From: Alkalibacillus salilacus
GTDB lineage: Bacteria; Bacillota; Bacilli; Bacillales; Alkalibacillaceae
Reading direction: 5' to 3'
Assembly: GCF_030812915.1 (NCBI RefSeq)
Contig: NZ_JAUSTQ010000005.1
Span: 62,001 to 126,000 of the forward strand
DNA: 64,000 nucleotides
Shown here: in pieces, positions 1 through 10,716 of the stretch
How the letters are laid out: every line of letters begins with the position of its first letter
Position numbering within the stretch: position 1 is the first letter of the stretch
Notes under the pieces: model-generated
The model's input: the letters and a program-made list of their open reading frames with translations, nothing else
What the model was told of the DNA's origin: nothing
Databases searched by the model: none
Translations under genes and position numbers: made by a program

Positions 1-220
1 CACGAATTAAGTTCATTTTTTCAGGTAAACCATAACGATCTTTACGGTTTCGAATTAACATGCCTTCTTCTTCTAGTTCATTTAATGCTTTCATCAATGT
101 TTTGACTTCTTCACTATCCTCTAAATCTAATTCTTCTTGCACCTCTTCAACACTTAATGGTCGTGTTGCCTCTTCTTGAAAAAAGGTATTTAATCTTGGT
201 TTCATTTCTGCTAATTCCAT
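1..220 (-). CDS. rnr: Ribonuclease R, N-terminal part (runs off window)
   Basis: The reading frame opens with MELAEMKPRLNTFFQEE and continues to the window edge, giving about 73 residues. They form the winged-helix leader seen at the N-terminus of RNase R: a helical segment, then an acidic loop, then EGMLIRNRKDRYGLP. RNase R is a 3'-5' exoribonuclease that degrades structured RNA and takes part in tmRNA quality control. A good GAGGTGAA ribosome site precedes the ATG. The gene lies 24 bases after the esterase and downstream of secG, the secG-est-rnr order of B. subtilis. The catalytic RNB domain is outside the window, so the call rests on the leader and on synteny. Confidence 0.85.
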   Translation of the reverse strand, partial: MELAEMKPRLNTFFQEEATRPLSVEEVQEELDLEDSEEVKTLMKALNELEEEGMLIRNRKDRYGLPEKMNLIR

Positions 221-244
221 ATTGTTCACCTCTTCATCCGTTTT

Positions 245-991
245 TTATTTCGACCAATCCAGTTGCTCTAAGTAATGGTGAATATCTTCGTGGACTTGTT
301 CTTTATAATCACTTAAAGTAATGACATGTGGTGCGCCTTCATACCATTTAATATCCTTTTGATCGCAAGAAACATTGTCATAAATATGCTGTGCACTATC
401 TTGGTTAATCATTTCATCACTACCAGCTTGTAACACAAAAGTAGGCGTATAAATGGTGTCTAAGTCTTGTTCAACTGATTTTATTAATCGACTTAAGGTT
501 TCAAACGTTTCAGTAGACTGTTCCATCAGTTCATCCACTTCTTGTTCAATCGTTTCCTTATCTTTTTGTTCCAGTTGTTTGTATTCCTTGGCTTTAAATC
601 GATAGCCAGCAGATAATTCATCCTTATTATCAAAGAATATCGGTGTACATATCGGAATAACTCCTTTAATCGGTTTATTCATTGCTAGTTTGAGTGATAG
701 AACACCTCCTAGTGATAAACCGGCAACAGCTATTTCTTCATAACCTAATTCTTTCAAATGATCATAAGCTGCTTCTACATCTTCCCACCAATCTGCGGCT
801 GTTGTTTTAGCTAACTCTTCAGGTGGCTTACCATGACCACGATAAATAGGTGCATGTGATGTATAGCCTTGCTTTTCTAAATAACGGCCTAGCATCCGGA
901 CATCTGCCGAATGGCCTGTGAATCCATGTAGAAGTAGAACGGCGCGCGGGCCTGCTTCGAATGTAAATGGTTTAGGTTCTTTGATTTTCAT
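245..991 (-). CDS. est: Carboxylesterase, Est30/YvaK type
   Basis: A 248-residue alpha/beta-hydrolase of the small cytosolic carboxylesterase family typified by Geobacillus Est30, which hydrolyses short-chain esters and monoacylglycerols. The oxyanion-hole motif LLHGFTG is near residue 20, the nucleophile elbow GLSLGG places Ser at 93, and the acid and base are Asp192 (GSDEMI) and His222 (APHVITL). Length and triad spacing match Est30 almost exactly. It sits between secG and rnr, as in other Bacillaceae. A hairpin after secG suggests partial uncoupling from secG transcription. The physiological substrate is unknown. Confidence 0.93.
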   Translation of the reverse strand: MKIKEPKPFTFEAGPRAVLLLHGFTGHSADVRMLGRYLEKQGYTSHAPIYRGHGKPPEELAKTTAADWWEDVEAAYDHLKELGYEEIAVAGLSLGGVLSLKLAMNKPIKGVIPICTPIFFDNKDELSAGYRFKAKEYKQLEQKDKETIEQEVDELMEQSTETFETLSRLIKSVEQDLDTIYTPTFVLQAGSDEMINQDSAQHIYDNVSCDQKDIKWYEGAPHVITLSDYKEQVHEDIHHYLEQLDWSK

Positions 992-1063
992 GTTGGTCTC
1001 CCTTTCTAATCTACTAATTGATACATTTCCCTAATTATGCCACTTTTAATCATCTTATTTGAT

Positions 1064-1098
1064 TAAAAAAGAACAGCAAGTTAGATAACTTGCTGTTC
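1064..1098 (-). terminator. Rho-independent terminator after secG
   Basis: On the minus strand an inverted repeat with arms GAACAGCAAGTT and AACTTGCTGTTC is followed by a run of six T. It starts about 17 bases after the secG stop codon and would separate secG from est-rnr or set their ratio. Confidence 0.8.
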
Positions 1099-1114
1099 TC
1101 CTAATAGGTATTAT

Positions 1115-1348
1115 TTATTGCACGATATAACCAAGTAGGAATGTAACCACCATAAACGATACACCTAAGATGATCGTTAAACGGTGCAGAATCCCTTCCA
1201 TACCACGTGCTTTTTGTTTACCAAATAATTGTTCAGCACCACCAGAAATCGCACCAGACAAACCAGCACTTTTTCCTTGTTGTAAGAGAACAACGGTAAT
1301 TAACGCAATCGTATTAATAAATAATAATGTTGCTAAAACTTCATACAT
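1115..1348 (-). CDS. secG: Protein translocase subunit SecG
   Basis: A 77-residue membrane protein with two hydrophobic helices (about residues 2-20 and 52-74) joined by the family's glycine-rich loop [14 protein letters not shown]. SecG is the third subunit of the SecYEG channel and helps SecA-driven export. A longer frame exists upstream, but the ATG at 1348 is chosen because AGGAGG lies eight bases before it and the protein then begins MYEVLATLL like its relatives. A SigmaA-like promoter lies just upstream. Confidence 0.95.
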   Translation of the reverse strand: MYEVLATLLFINTIALITVVLLQQGKSAGLSGAISGGAEQLFGKQKARGMEGILHRLTIILGVSFMVVTFLLGYIVQ

Positions 1349-1389
1349 TGCATTGACCTCCTCATGCTTACGCACAAATCCATAAGTTT

Positions 1390-1419
1390 ACTTTAGCACA
1401 AATAAGACGACCAATGCAA
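1390..1419 (-). promoter_or_regulatory. Putative SigmaA promoter of secG
   Basis: Minus strand: TTGCAT at 1414-1419, an 18-base spacer and TAAAGT at 1390-1395, with an extended TGC just before the -10. It lies between the symporter stop codon and secG. Assigned by eye. Confidence 0.5.
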
Positions 1420-1427
1420 GATAGTTT

Positions 1428-2684
1428 TTAGGCATTGGAATTGAGCGATGGTCTGTCATCTTCTTCGTCTAAATCAGGCTCTGTTTCATTAATATACAAG
1501 GCACAAGCTGCATCACCGGTAATATTAACAGCGGTACGTGCCATATCAAGCAAACGGTCAACACCGAGGATGAGTCCAATCGCTTCAACAGGCAAACCAA
1601 CTTGCTCTAATACCATCGCAAGCATAATCAGACCAACACCTGGAACTCCTGCCGTACCAATAGATGCTAAGACCGCGATTAATACAACTGTTAACATTTC
1701 TGTGAGGCTTAAACTTTGTGCATAGACTTGAGCAATAAAGACCGTTGCGACACCTTGCATAATCGCTGTACCGTCCATATTGATTGTCGCACCAACTGGT
1801 TGCACAAACCCACTAACCGATTCTCGTACACCTAAACGTTTCTGTGCGGTTGTCATCGATACTGGCAGTGTCGCACTACTACTGGCTGTACCAAACGCAA
1901 CACTAATCGCTTGGGCAAAGTTTTTTATGAACCAGATAGGACTTTTCTTCGCCAAAAACTTAATGACAGAGCCGTACGTGATGACTGCATGGATTAGTAA
2001 CGCAGCTAATACAACTAAGAAGTAAGCGAACATTGATTGAATAGCTTCTAGTCCGACACCACCTACAGCTGACGCAATCAGAGCAAACGCACCCAATGGG
2101 GCCATATACATAATGATTTTGATTAAATACATCACAAGATCAAAGGCTTGCTCAAATAAATGATAGATCTTATCTGTTTTCTTACTTAAGACAGCTAATG
2201 CAAAGCCGATAAAAATAGAGAAAAAGATAATTTGCAACATTTCGCCATTTGTCATGGCATCAATCGGGTTCGTCGGAACAATATTGACTAATGTCTCGAC
2301 AACAGAAGGCGTTTCTTCTGCTTGATATTCTTCTTCAATTTCAACTGAATCGAGTAAACCTGGTGTTCCTGGTTTAACTAACAATGCTAGTGACATCGCA
2401 ATGGTTAATGCCACAGTTGTTGAAAGAAGGAAAAATCCAATCGTTTTTCCACCAATGCGCCCTAACTTTTTCGGATCACCTAAGCCTGCTGTACCTAGTA
2501 CAATTGAAACAAAGACAATGGGCACAACCATCATTTGAATCAAACGTAGGAAGATATCACCAATTGGCGAGAAAACGTATGTATCGACTGGACCAAATAA
2601 ATCCGGTAAAAACAAGTTCATACCTAAGCCAACAATGATACCCAAAATTAACGCAATAATTATTTGCTTCGTTAAATTCTGCAA
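1428..2684 (-). CDS. Sodium:dicarboxylate/glutamate symporter (DAACS family)
   Basis: A 418-residue polytopic transporter of the glutamate/aspartate/C4-dicarboxylate family. The core elements are readable: the HP1 serine-rich tip in FGTASSSATLPVS (about residue 270), the sodium-coupling motif NMDGTA (about 302), the HP2 segment GTAGVPGVG (about 343) and DMARTAVNITGD in the last helix, where Arg and Asp bind the substrate. This pattern is closer to archaeal GltPh than to the divergent Geobacillus GltT, so Na+ coupling is likely. The substrate (glutamate, aspartate or dicarboxylate) cannot be fixed. The start is a TTG preceded by AAGGAGG. A CcpA-type site lies between promoter and start. Confidence 0.9.
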   Translation of the reverse strand: MQNLTKQIIIALILGIIVGLGMNLFLPDLFGPVDTYVFSPIGDIFLRLIQMMVVPIVFVSIVLGTAGLGDPKKLGRIGGKTIGFFLLSTTVALTIAMSLALLVKPGTPGLLDSVEIEEEYQAEETPSVVETLVNIVPTNPIDAMTNGEMLQIIFFSIFIGFALAVLSKKTDKIYHLFEQAFDLVMYLIKIIMYMAPLGAFALIASAVGGVGLEAIQSMFAYFLVVLAALLIHAVITYGSVIKFLAKKSPIWFIKNFAQAISVAFGTASSSATLPVSMTTAQKRLGVRESVSGFVQPVGATINMDGTAIMQGVATVFIAQVYAQSLSLTEMLTVVLIAVLASIGTAGVPGVGLIMLAMVLEQVGLPVEAIGLILGVDRLLDMARTAVNITGDAACALYINETEPDLDEEDDRPSLNSNA

Positions 2685-2714
2685 CGTAAATCCTCCTTAT
2701 ATTCTAAGATGAGT

Positions 2715-2729
2715 ATGCAAACGCTTACT
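2715..2729. promoter_or_regulatory. Putative cre site (CcpA) upstream of the symporter
   Basis: ATGCAAACGCTTACT fits the degenerate cre consensus WTGNAANCGNWNNCW at every constrained position. It lies about 35 bases after the predicted start of transcription, where bound CcpA would block elongation, so glucose repression of the symporter is inferred. Confidence 0.6.
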
Positions 2730-2768
2730 AAAAATATAAAACTATTATAATTTTAAGTCGTGCTATAA

Positions 2769-2796
2769 ATTATAGTAAAAATAATGTTAATTGCAA
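2769..2796 (-). promoter_or_regulatory. Putative SigmaA promoter of the symporter
   Basis: Minus strand: TTGCAA at 2791-2796, a 16-base spacer and a perfect TATAAT at 2769-2774, in very AT-rich DNA. Confidence 0.6.
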
Positions 2797-2909
2797 TTGT
2801 TTTTTTATGTCAGATTTAATATAGGAATTGAGTCATACAAATTTTGTTAAATCTACCTCTGTAATCGAATGATGAGAAGTTGATTTAGATTTATTGGCAC
2901 TTTTTAAAT

Positions 2910-3140
2910 ATATCAGCGACACCACGGTTAATAGCGCCGATATATTTTGCATATCGGCGACTTACGATTTTTATCGGCGGCATCCTGAATATATCGGCGA
3001 CTTACCAATTTTATCAGCGACTTATGAAATATATCAGCGGCATCCTGATTATTTCAGCGCCCTACCGAATATATCAGCGAGATTCCAATTATATCAGCGA
3101 CCTCATCATATTTATCAGCGACTCCTACATTTATATCGAC
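2910..3140. repeat. Array 1 of the 20-bp TATCRGCGAC repeat (about 11 degenerate units)
   Basis: From about 2931 to 3130 the sequence repeats with a strict 20-base period. Each unit carries a core such as TATCAGCGAC or TATCGGCGAC followed by a variable AT-rich half. Units differ from each other but the phase never slips. No promoter or convincing gene is seen. Open frames across it only translate the repeat. It ends about 14 bases before the eno terminator hairpin and belongs to the same family as arrays near 44.9 and 53.6 kb. Confidence 0.9.
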
Positions 3141-3153
3141 AACCTCACCTAAA

Positions 3154-3190
3154 TAAAAAGCACCCAAGGCGATTAACACGCCTTGGGTGC
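3154..3190 (-). terminator. Terminator of the glycolytic operon
   Basis: A 12-bp stem GCACCCAAGGCG / CGCCTTGGGTGC with a 7-base loop and five T on the minus strand, 13 bases after the eno stop. Confidence 0.92.
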
Positions 3191-3203
3191 ACAATCTACT
3201 CGC

Positions 3204-4493
<1,290 letters not shown>

Positions 4494-4505
4494 TCACTCC
4501 TTGAT

Positions 4506-6044
4506 TTATTTTTTAATTAATGATTGGCCTGTCATGTCTTTAGGCTGTTCGACATTTAGTAATTGTAATAATGTTGGTGATAAATCACCTAATACTCCGC
4601 CCTCGCGTAATTCAACACCTGGCTTAGTCACGATCACAGGTACAGGGTTTGTTGTATGGGCTGTCATCGGACTGCCATCATCGTTTAATACGATATCAGA
4701 ATTTCCATGGTCAGCTGTAATAATAACAGATCCGCCTAACGCGTGAATCTTCTCAACGACTTTCCCGAGACATTCATCGACAGCTTCAACTGCCTTGATC
4801 GTCGGCTCTAACATACCAGAATGACCGACCATATCTGGGTTCGCAAAGTTTAAAATCGTTAAATTAGGTGCGTCATCATCATAAGCTTCTAACAGCGCAT
4901 CAGTTACTTCATAAGCACTCATCTCAGGCTTCAAATCATACGTCGCAACTTTTGGCGAATCAATTAAGATACGATTCTCACCTTCAAACGTTTGCTCCGC
5001 TCCACCATTCATGAAATAAGTGACATGTGGATATTTCTCAGTTTCAGCAATCCGTAGTTGACTCATTCCCTGATTAGAAACGACTTCACCAATAGTGTTC
5101 TTAGGTGAATTTGGTGGATAAACAACATCAACATCAAATTGATCACTATACTGTGTCATCGTCACCATATATAAATCGTCCAAATCGTCATAACCTTGCT
5201 CGAATTGATCTAACTGATTATTCGAAAACACATCTGTTATCTGTTGGGCACGGTCCGGTCTGAAGTTAGCGAATAATATAGCATCACCGTTGTTCACTGT
5301 TGCCACTGGCTCGTCATCTTCATTTGTTAAGACAAATGGTTCAACAAATTCATCAACGACATCTTGTTCATATGAAGCTTCTACGGCTTGAATGGCATCT
5401 TTAACATGCTTACCTTCGCCTAAACGAATCGCACGAAACGCTTTTTCTACACGTTCCCACCGCTTATCACGATCCATTGCATAATAACGTCCAGATACAG
5501 TGGCAAGTTGACCAAGATTGATCTCATCCATTTTAGCCTGCAGTCGTTCTAAATAAGTGACAGCGGTTTTCGGTCCAACATCACGACCATCTAAAAAGGC
5601 ATGTACATAGACGTCATTAATTCCTTGTGATTTTGCCGCATCGAGCATTGCGTGAATATGGTTCTCATGACTGTGAACACCACCGTCTGACAACAAGCCG
5701 AATATATGCCATGCGCCTTCATGTTCTTTTACGTGACTCGCTGCATTCGTAAAGCTTTCTTTCCCTTGAAAACTGCCGTCTTGAATCGCTAAGTTAATGC
5801 GGGTTAGGTTTTGATAGACAATGCGGCCAGCACCAATATTTAAATGACCTACTTCAGAGTTACCCATTTGACCTTCAGGAAGGCCTACTGCTTCACCTGA
5901 AGCGGTTAAAGTAGTGTGTGGGTATTCTTGCCAATAACGATCAAAATTAGGTATATGAGCTTGTCTAACAGCATTACCATAGTCTTCATCACGCATCGCA
6001 AAGCCATCTAAAATAATTAATGCGGTTAATGGTTGGTTAGGCAT
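4506..6044 (-). CDS. gpmI: Phosphoglycerate mutase, cofactor-independent
   Basis: A 512-residue Mn2+-dependent phosphoglycerate mutase of the alkaline-phosphatase superfamily, which interconverts 3- and 2-phosphoglycerate. LIILDGF near the N-terminus holds a metal-binding Asp, and the phosphorylated serine is Ser63 in [22 protein letters not shown] near residue 446 gives further metal ligands. A GTG at 6050 is possible, but it is only three bases from the GGAGG that serves the ATG at 6044 with good spacing. With the ATG start it overlaps the end of tpiA by 8 bases, so the two are translationally coupled. Confidence 0.97.
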   Translation of the reverse strand: MPNQPLTALIILDGFAMRDEDYGNAVRQAHIPNFDRYWQEYPHTTLTASGEAVGLPEGQMGNSEVGHLNIGAGRIVYQNLTRINLAIQDGSFQGKESFTNAASHVKEHEGAWHIFGLLSDGGVHSHENHIHAMLDAAKSQGINDVYVHAFLDGRDVGPKTAVTYLERLQAKMDEINLGQLATVSGRYYAMDRDKRWERVEKAFRAIRLGEGKHVKDAIQAVEASYEQDVVDEFVEPFVLTNEDDEPVATVNNGDAILFANFRPDRAQQITDVFSNNQLDQFEQGYDDLDDLYMVTMTQYSDQFDVDVVYPPNSPKNTIGEVVSNQGMSQLRIAETEKYPHVTYFMNGGAEQTFEGENRILIDSPKVATYDLKPEMSAYEVTDALLEAYDDDAPNLTILNFANPDMVGHSGMLEPTIKAVEAVDECLGKVVEKIHALGGSVIITADHGNSDIVLNDDGSPMTAHTTNPVPVIVTKPGVELREGGVLGDLSPTLLQLLNVEQPKDMTGQSLIKK

Positions 6045-6798
6045 TGGCACCAGCCTCCACGAGTTTCACAAATGAATCTTCTTCTAAACTAGCGCCACCA
6101 ACTAATGCACCATCAATATCCGATTGACTTAGTAATTCATCAATATTAGCTGGTTTCACACTGCCACCATACTGAATACGAATAGCTTCACTGACGTCTT
6201 CTGAGAAAGTATCTTTCAACACTTGGCGAATGTGGGCACAGACATCATTAGCTTCTTCACTTGTTGCCGTTTTTCCAGTTCCAATCGCCCAGATCGGTTC
6301 ATAAGCGATCACAACTTGCTTCGCCTGTTCTTCAGTTAAACCAGCTAATCCAGCTTTCACTTGCTTTTCGACAAATGTAAACGTCTCATTATTCTCGCGT
6401 TGTTCTAAAGACTCGCCAACACAAACAATCGGTGTCATCTCATGGTTGAATGCCGCTTTTACCTTTTGGTTAACTGATTCGTCTGTCTCACCAAACATTT
6501 CACGGCGTTCAGAGTGTCCTAGGACAACATAATCGACTAAAATATCTTTTAACATTTCTGGACTGACTTCACCTGTAAAGGCGCCACTATCTTCAAAATG
6601 CATGTTTTGTGCTGCAATTCCAACAGGGAAATCACGTGCAGCTTCAGTTAATAGGGGTAAATGAATATACGGTGCGCAGACGACAGCTTCTACTTTCTCC
6701 GCCTCCGGTAATTGTTCACGTACGTTTAAAAGAAAACGAGCCCCATCACCCGCTAGTTTATTCATTTTCCAGTTACCTGCAATAATTGGTTTACGCAT
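6037..6798 (-). CDS. tpiA: Triosephosphate isomerase
   Basis: A 253-residue TIM barrel converting dihydroxyacetone phosphate and glyceraldehyde-3-phosphate. The substrate lysine is Lys11 (GNWKMN), the electrophile is His95 (VLGHSERR) and the catalytic base is Glu167 ([11 protein letters not shown]). The phosphate-binding tail motifs QYGGSVKP and [10 protein letters not shown] are intact. It directly follows pgk with no gap and overlaps gpmI. Confidence 0.98.
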   Translation of the reverse strand: MRKPIIAGNWKMNKLAGDGARFLLNVREQLPEAEKVEAVVCAPYIHLPLLTEAARDFPVGIAAQNMHFEDSGAFTGEVSPEMLKDILVDYVVLGHSERREMFGETDESVNQKVKAAFNHEMTPIVCVGESLEQRENNETFTFVEKQVKAGLAGLTEEQAKQVVIAYEPIWAIGTGKTATSEEANDVCAHIRQVLKDTFSEDVSEAIRIQYGGSVKPANIDELLSQSDIDGALVGGASLEEDSFVKLVEAGANA

Positions 6799-7998
6799 TT
6801 ATTTCACCTCTTCGTCTAGTTCGTTAAGGGCAGCTACACCTGGTAGAACCTTGCCTTCCATAAATTCAAGGGATGCACCACCACCTGTTGAAATGTGATC
6901 CATTTGATCTGCATAATTAAACTTCTCAACAGCTGAAGCAGAATCGCCTCCACCAATTACGGTATAGCCTTCAGTTTCTGATAAAGCCTTAGCGACACTT
7001 TTCGTACCATTAGCAAATGCCTCATACTCAAAGACACCCATTGGACCATTCCAAATGACGAGTTTTGAGTCACTAATAATTTGCGAGAAGTTCTCAACTG
7101 TTTCTGAACCAATATCAAGGCCTTCCCAATCACTTGGAATTTCGTCGATTGGTACTACTTTTGTGTTCGCCTCTTCTGAGAAGTCATCTGCTACTGTAAT
7201 ATCGACTGGTAGATGTAGAGACACACCTTTATCTTTCGCTTTTTGGATAAATTGTTTCGCTGAATCAATATTGTCCTCATCAAGTAATGATTGTCCAATT
7301 TCATGACCTAACGCTTTAATAAACGTATACGATAGACCACCACCAATTAATAAGTGATCCACTCGATCGATTAAGTGGTCAATTACACCAATTTTATCCT
7401 TAACTTTCGCACCACCAATAATCGCTGTGAATGGACGTTCAGGATTGTCCAACGCTTTACCTAGTACTTCAATTTCTTTTTCTAATAAGAAACCTGATAC
7501 AGCTGGTAAATGGTGAGCGATTCCTTCCGTTGAAGCGTGAGCACGGTGAGCTGCACCAAATGCATCATTTACATATAAATCCGCTAGAGACGCGAACTGT
7601 TTCGCTAATGCTTCATCATTCTTCTTCTCGCCTTTTTCAAAACGGACGTTTTCTAAAAGCATGACGTCGCCTTCTTCTACTTCGCCGACTGCTTTAGAAA
7701 CATCTTCACTATAAACATCATCTGTTTTGAAAACAGGTTGTTCTAAATAATTACTTAAATGTTGTGCAATAGGATCGAGACGAAGTTCTTCTACTACTTC
7801 ACCATCTGGACGACCTAAATGGCTAGCTAGAATGACTTTCGCTCCGTTTTGTATTAAGTACATAATCGTTGGTAAAGCTGCTTGAATTCGGGTATCATCG
7901 GAAATTTCACCTTTTGACATAGGAACGTTAAAATCGACACGACAAAAGACGCGTTTTCCTTGTAATTCAACATCACGTAAATTCATTTTTCGTTTCAC
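6799..7998 (-). CDS. pgk: Phosphoglycerate kinase
   Basis: A 399-residue kinase that makes ATP from 1,3-bisphosphoglycerate. The N-domain substrate region RVDFNVPM and the basic-patch motif SHLGRP are present, as are the conserved AFGAAHRAH and [10 protein letters not shown], and the C-domain nucleotide site [12 protein letters not shown]. The frame is open to 8034, but the GTG at 7998 is seven bases after GGAGG and gives the family's length, so it is preferred. The stretch before it contains a strong hairpin between gap and pgk. Confidence 0.97.
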   Translation of the reverse strand: MKRKMNLRDVELQGKRVFCRVDFNVPMSKGEISDDTRIQAALPTIMYLIQNGAKVILASHLGRPDGEVVEELRLDPIAQHLSNYLEQPVFKTDDVYSEDVSKAVGEVEEGDVMLLENVRFEKGEKKNDEALAKQFASLADLYVNDAFGAAHRAHASTEGIAHHLPAVSGFLLEKEIEVLGKALDNPERPFTAIIGGAKVKDKIGVIDHLIDRVDHLLIGGGLSYTFIKALGHEIGQSLLDEDNIDSAKQFIQKAKDKGVSLHLPVDITVADDFSEEANTKVVPIDEIPSDWEGLDIGSETVENFSQIISDSKLVIWNGPMGVFEYEAFANGTKSVAKALSETEGYTVIGGGDSASAVEKFNYADQMDHISTGGGASLEFMEGKVLPGVAALNELDEEVK

Positions 7999-8022
7999 TT
8001 GAATACCTCCAAGGCTAAATTT

Positions 8023-8049
8023 AAGGAGGGACATATCTAGTCCCTCCTT
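8023..8049. promoter_or_regulatory. Strong hairpin between gap and pgk
   Basis: A perfect 10-bp inverted repeat AAGGAGGGAC / GTCCCTCCTT with a 7-base loop. It has no T-run on the minus strand, so it is not a classical terminator. It could stabilise an mRNA end or act as a processing boundary between gap and the downstream genes. Confidence 0.6.
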
Positions 8050-8099
8050 CTATTTTAGAACAAGTCTTGTGATAAAGAAACACTTACTCGCTGTGTTAT

Positions 8100-9110
8100 T
8101 TACTCTAAGCCTTGCTCTGCCATATAAACAGCTAAATCTACACAACGGTTAGAATAGCCTGATTCGTTGTCATACCAGGAAACAACTTTAACCATATTAT
8201 CTTCCATCACTAATGTTGAATCACCATCAACAATTGATGAACGTGGGTCACCATTATAGTCAGAAGATACAAGTTGTAGGTCACTGTAACCTAAGATTCC
8301 TTTAAGCTCGCCTTCAGAAGCATCTTTAAGTGCTTGATTAACCTCATCCACACTCACATTTTGATCTAGCTCTGCAGTTAAATCAACGAGTGAAACGTTT
8401 GGTGTTGGTACACGCATTGCCATACCTGTTAATTTACCATCAACTTCTGGTAGAACTTTACCTACTACCTCAGCTGCACCTGTTGTTGTTGGGATAATGT
8501 TTTGTGCAGCCGCACGTGCACGACGATAATCTTTATGAGGTAAGTCTAAAATTTGTTGATCGTTTGTATATGAGTGTACAGTTGTCATAATGCCACGGTT
8601 TAAACCGAATTTATCACTTAGTACTTTAGCAACTGGTGCTAAGCAGTTTGTCGTACATGACGCGTTAGAAACGATTGTGTGTGCTTTAGGGTCATAATCG
8701 CTTTGGTTAACACCCATTAGTAACGTCTTATCTTCTTGCTTACCTGGAGCAGAGATAATCACTTTCTTCGCACCAGCATCGATGTGTTTTTGTGAATCTT
8801 CACGCTTCGTGAATAGGCCTGTTGATTCAATGACAATCTCAACACCTAAGTCACCCCAGCCTAAATTAGCTGGGTCACGTTCTGACATGACTTTAATTTC
8901 TTTACCATCTACGACTAAGTTTTCACCATTCGCTTCAACATCTTCTGATAATGTGCCATGAACCGTGTCGTATTTAAGTAAGTGCGCTAACATATTGGCA
9001 TCTGTTAAGTCATTGATTGCAACAACTTCTACTTCATCATTGTTTAACGCTGCACGAAACACGCGACGTCCAATTCTTCCAAATCCATTAATTCCTATTT
9101 TTACTGTCAT
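8100..9110 (-). CDS. gap: Glyceraldehyde-3-phosphate dehydrogenase, glycolytic NAD type
   Basis: A 336-residue GAPDH that oxidises and phosphorylates glyceraldehyde-3-phosphate. The Rossmann motif INGFGRIGR opens the protein, the catalytic Cys152 lies in SNASCTTNC and its partner is His179. An acidic residue in INDLTD and the Leu-Pro pair in LDLPHKDYRRAR mark the NAD-specific glycolytic form (GapA) rather than the NADP gluconeogenic GapB. It follows cggR by 19 bases, as in B. subtilis cggR-gapA. Confidence 0.98.
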   Translation of the reverse strand: MTVKIGINGFGRIGRRVFRAALNNDEVEVVAINDLTDANMLAHLLKYDTVHGTLSEDVEANGENLVVDGKEIKVMSERDPANLGWGDLGVEIVIESTGLFTKREDSQKHIDAGAKKVIISAPGKQEDKTLLMGVNQSDYDPKAHTIVSNASCTTNCLAPVAKVLSDKFGLNRGIMTTVHSYTNDQQILDLPHKDYRRARAAAQNIIPTTTGAAEVVGKVLPEVDGKLTGMAMRVPTPNVSLVDLTAELDQNVSVDEVNQALKDASEGELKGILGYSDLQLVSSDYNGDPRSSIVDGDSTLVMEDNMVKVVSWYDNESGYSNRCVDLAVYMAEQGLE

Positions 9111-9129
9111 AAAAAATGCCTCCCATTTT

Positions 9130-10155
9130 TTAATTATATTCTTTAAGTAAATGACGAGCTATGACCTCATCAATTACTAAGACATCACTTTCTCCCCATT
9201 TCAAATAAGCAGAAATGGCTTCACATTTCGAACGACCGCCAGCAACGGTGATAATTCGACTTCGTTCTTTTAAATCATCCATTGCAAGACCAATCGAATT
9301 CACTCTGTGTACAGTCTTCCCGTTTTTGTCGAAGTAATAACCAAAAGATTCGCCAACAGCTTGGTGTTCATTGATTTTATTCATCGTTTCAGCTGCTGTC
9401 TTGCGTCGTTTCGCCATAGTCTCCGCATCACCGATTCCATGAATCACGATATCGGCCTGCTTCATCAACTGCAATACTTCAACAATGGTCGGTTCTTCTT
9501 GCATTTTCGCATGTAATTCCTCACCGATTGAGTCAGGTACGTATAACAATCGGTATTCGCCATCTGTCTGTGACGCCATTTTGACACAAATCGAGTTGGC
9601 CTGGTATTCATGCAAATCACCTAAACCACCACGCGCAGGAACAAATAATGGTTTCACGTCATCGACTGGTTGCAGATAATCAGCAACCGCAGCCATCGTC
9701 GAACCACCTGTTACTGTCACGACTGAATCCCCATGATAAGAAGCAATCAATAGATTAGCCGCTTCTTTACCTAATAATGATTTGACTTCTTGTGGCGATG
9801 CATCTTCGTCACCTGGCACAACTTTCACTTGCTTCACAGGCAGACGTTCCATGAGCTGTTGCTCCATGAAATCAAGATCTGAACCTTCTTTCAATACTTG
9901 GTGATAAGCGCGAATGACCTCTGAACCATCTTGAGTGACATACATGCCTTTGGAGGTAATTAAAATTAAGCCTTGTTCATCTAAAAACTCAGTTTCACTT
10001 CGCATTTGACGCTCTGTTTTATCTAATTGCTCAGCTAATGAACGCCGACCGACTGGCTCAGTCTGCCCAATCGTCTTTAACACATGGTACCGGGCATCCA
10101 TCTTCTCTAACAAATCAGGTACTAACTTTTTTTGAAAATCAAAAATGCGGTGCAA
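9130..10155 (-). CDS. cggR: Central glycolytic genes regulator CggR
   Basis: A 341-residue SorC/DeoR-type repressor, the same length as B. subtilis CggR. The N-terminal winged helix (about residues 20-70, TEPVGRRSLAEQLDKTERQMRSE) binds DNA. The C-terminal sugar-binding domain carries GGSTMAAVA, VPARGGLG and AGGRSKCEAI. In B. subtilis the inducer is fructose-1,6-bisphosphate. Translation starts at a TTG with AAGGTG upstream. It is the first gene of the operon, and a matching operator lies between its promoter and start, so it should repress itself and the glycolytic genes. Confidence 0.96.
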   Translation of the reverse strand: MHRIFDFQKKLVPDLLEKMDARYHVLKTIGQTEPVGRRSLAEQLDKTERQMRSETEFLDEQGLILITSKGMYVTQDGSEVIRAYHQVLKEGSDLDFMEQQLMERLPVKQVKVVPGDEDASPQEVKSLLGKEAANLLIASYHGDSVVTVTGGSTMAAVADYLQPVDDVKPLFVPARGGLGDLHEYQANSICVKMASQTDGEYRLLYVPDSIGEELHAKMQEEPTIVEVLQLMKQADIVIHGIGDAETMAKRRKTAAETMNKINEHQAVGESFGYYFDKNGKTVHRVNSIGLAMDDLKERSRIITVAGGRSKCEAISAYLKWGESDVLVIDEVIARHLLKEYN

Positions 10156-10214
10156 AAAGACATCACCTTCTTATCACCTTGTCTTATAACTTTGTTAACT
10201 CTGCCATGATGGTG

Positions 10215-10252
10215 GACGCCAATTGACCTTTAGCAAGTCAAAAAACGTCCCG
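10215..10252 (-). promoter_or_regulatory. CggR operator
   Basis: The minus strand reads CGGGACGTTTTTTGAC (10237-10252), one mismatch from the B. subtilis half-operator pattern CGGGAC-N6-TGTC. A weaker second copy, AAGGTCAATTGGCGTC, lies at 10215-10230. It sits after the predicted promoter, where CggR acts as a roadblock. Confidence 0.75.
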
Positions 10253-10279
10253 CTTACAGCAAAAAAATATCCTACTATT

Positions 10280-10308
10280 AGATTAGCAGAAGCCCTTACT
10301 AATTTCAA
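10280..10308 (-). promoter_or_regulatory. Putative SigmaA promoter of the cggR operon
   Basis: Minus strand TTGAAA (10303-10308), a 17-base spacer and TAATCT (10280-10285) with an extended TGC. Only two of the -10 positions at each end are ideal. Its place directly upstream of the operator supports it. Confidence 0.5.
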
Positions 10309-10311
10309 ACA

Positions 10312-10569
10312 TTAAGTAAGGTGTTCCTGCAAAAATTGTTCTAATGTGGCGAACGAAATAGAATCGGCTGATAATTCACGTGATCCAATGCGTACAACCG
10401 GGATCAACAAAAAGTAATCCTCAAGTAATCGCTCATCTTGATAAATATTTTGCTCAACAATTGAAAAATGATAATCCATCTGCAAAATTTGCAACAATTG
10501 TTTCACGTCTTCGCATAATTTACAGTTTTGCTTCGTGTAAAAATAGACAATTGCGCTGTCACGGGCCAT
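10312..10569 (-). CDS. Glutaredoxin-like protein with CxxC
   Basis: An 85-residue thioredoxin-fold protein. The N-terminal strand IVYFYT leads into the redox motif CKLC (residues 16-19), and IPVVRIG supplies the cis-proline of the fold. Small glutaredoxin-like proteins of this type often lie just before cggR in Bacillales. It ends only a few bases from the cggR -35 box. Its partner is unknown, and a bacillithiol-linked role is possible because bshB2 is in the window. Confidence 0.8.
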   Translation of the reverse strand: MARDSAIVYFYTKQNCKLCEDVKQLLQILQMDYHFSIVEQNIYQDERLLEDYFLLIPVVRIGSRELSADSISFATLEQFLQEHLT

Positions 10570-10716
10570 ATGGTGAACACTCCTTATCCGTTTCAGGTGA
10601 CGATCATAAATAAACCACCTTTTATAAATTGATTAATCTATAGCAAACCATGTTTATCTTCGAAGGGTTTCTAATCTGTTAAATAACATTCCCATATTCT
10701 ATAATAATTCAAACAT

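Noticed and set aside
2910-3140. CRISPR array
   Set aside because: The period is 20 bases with no separate repeat and spacer, and no cas genes are in the window.
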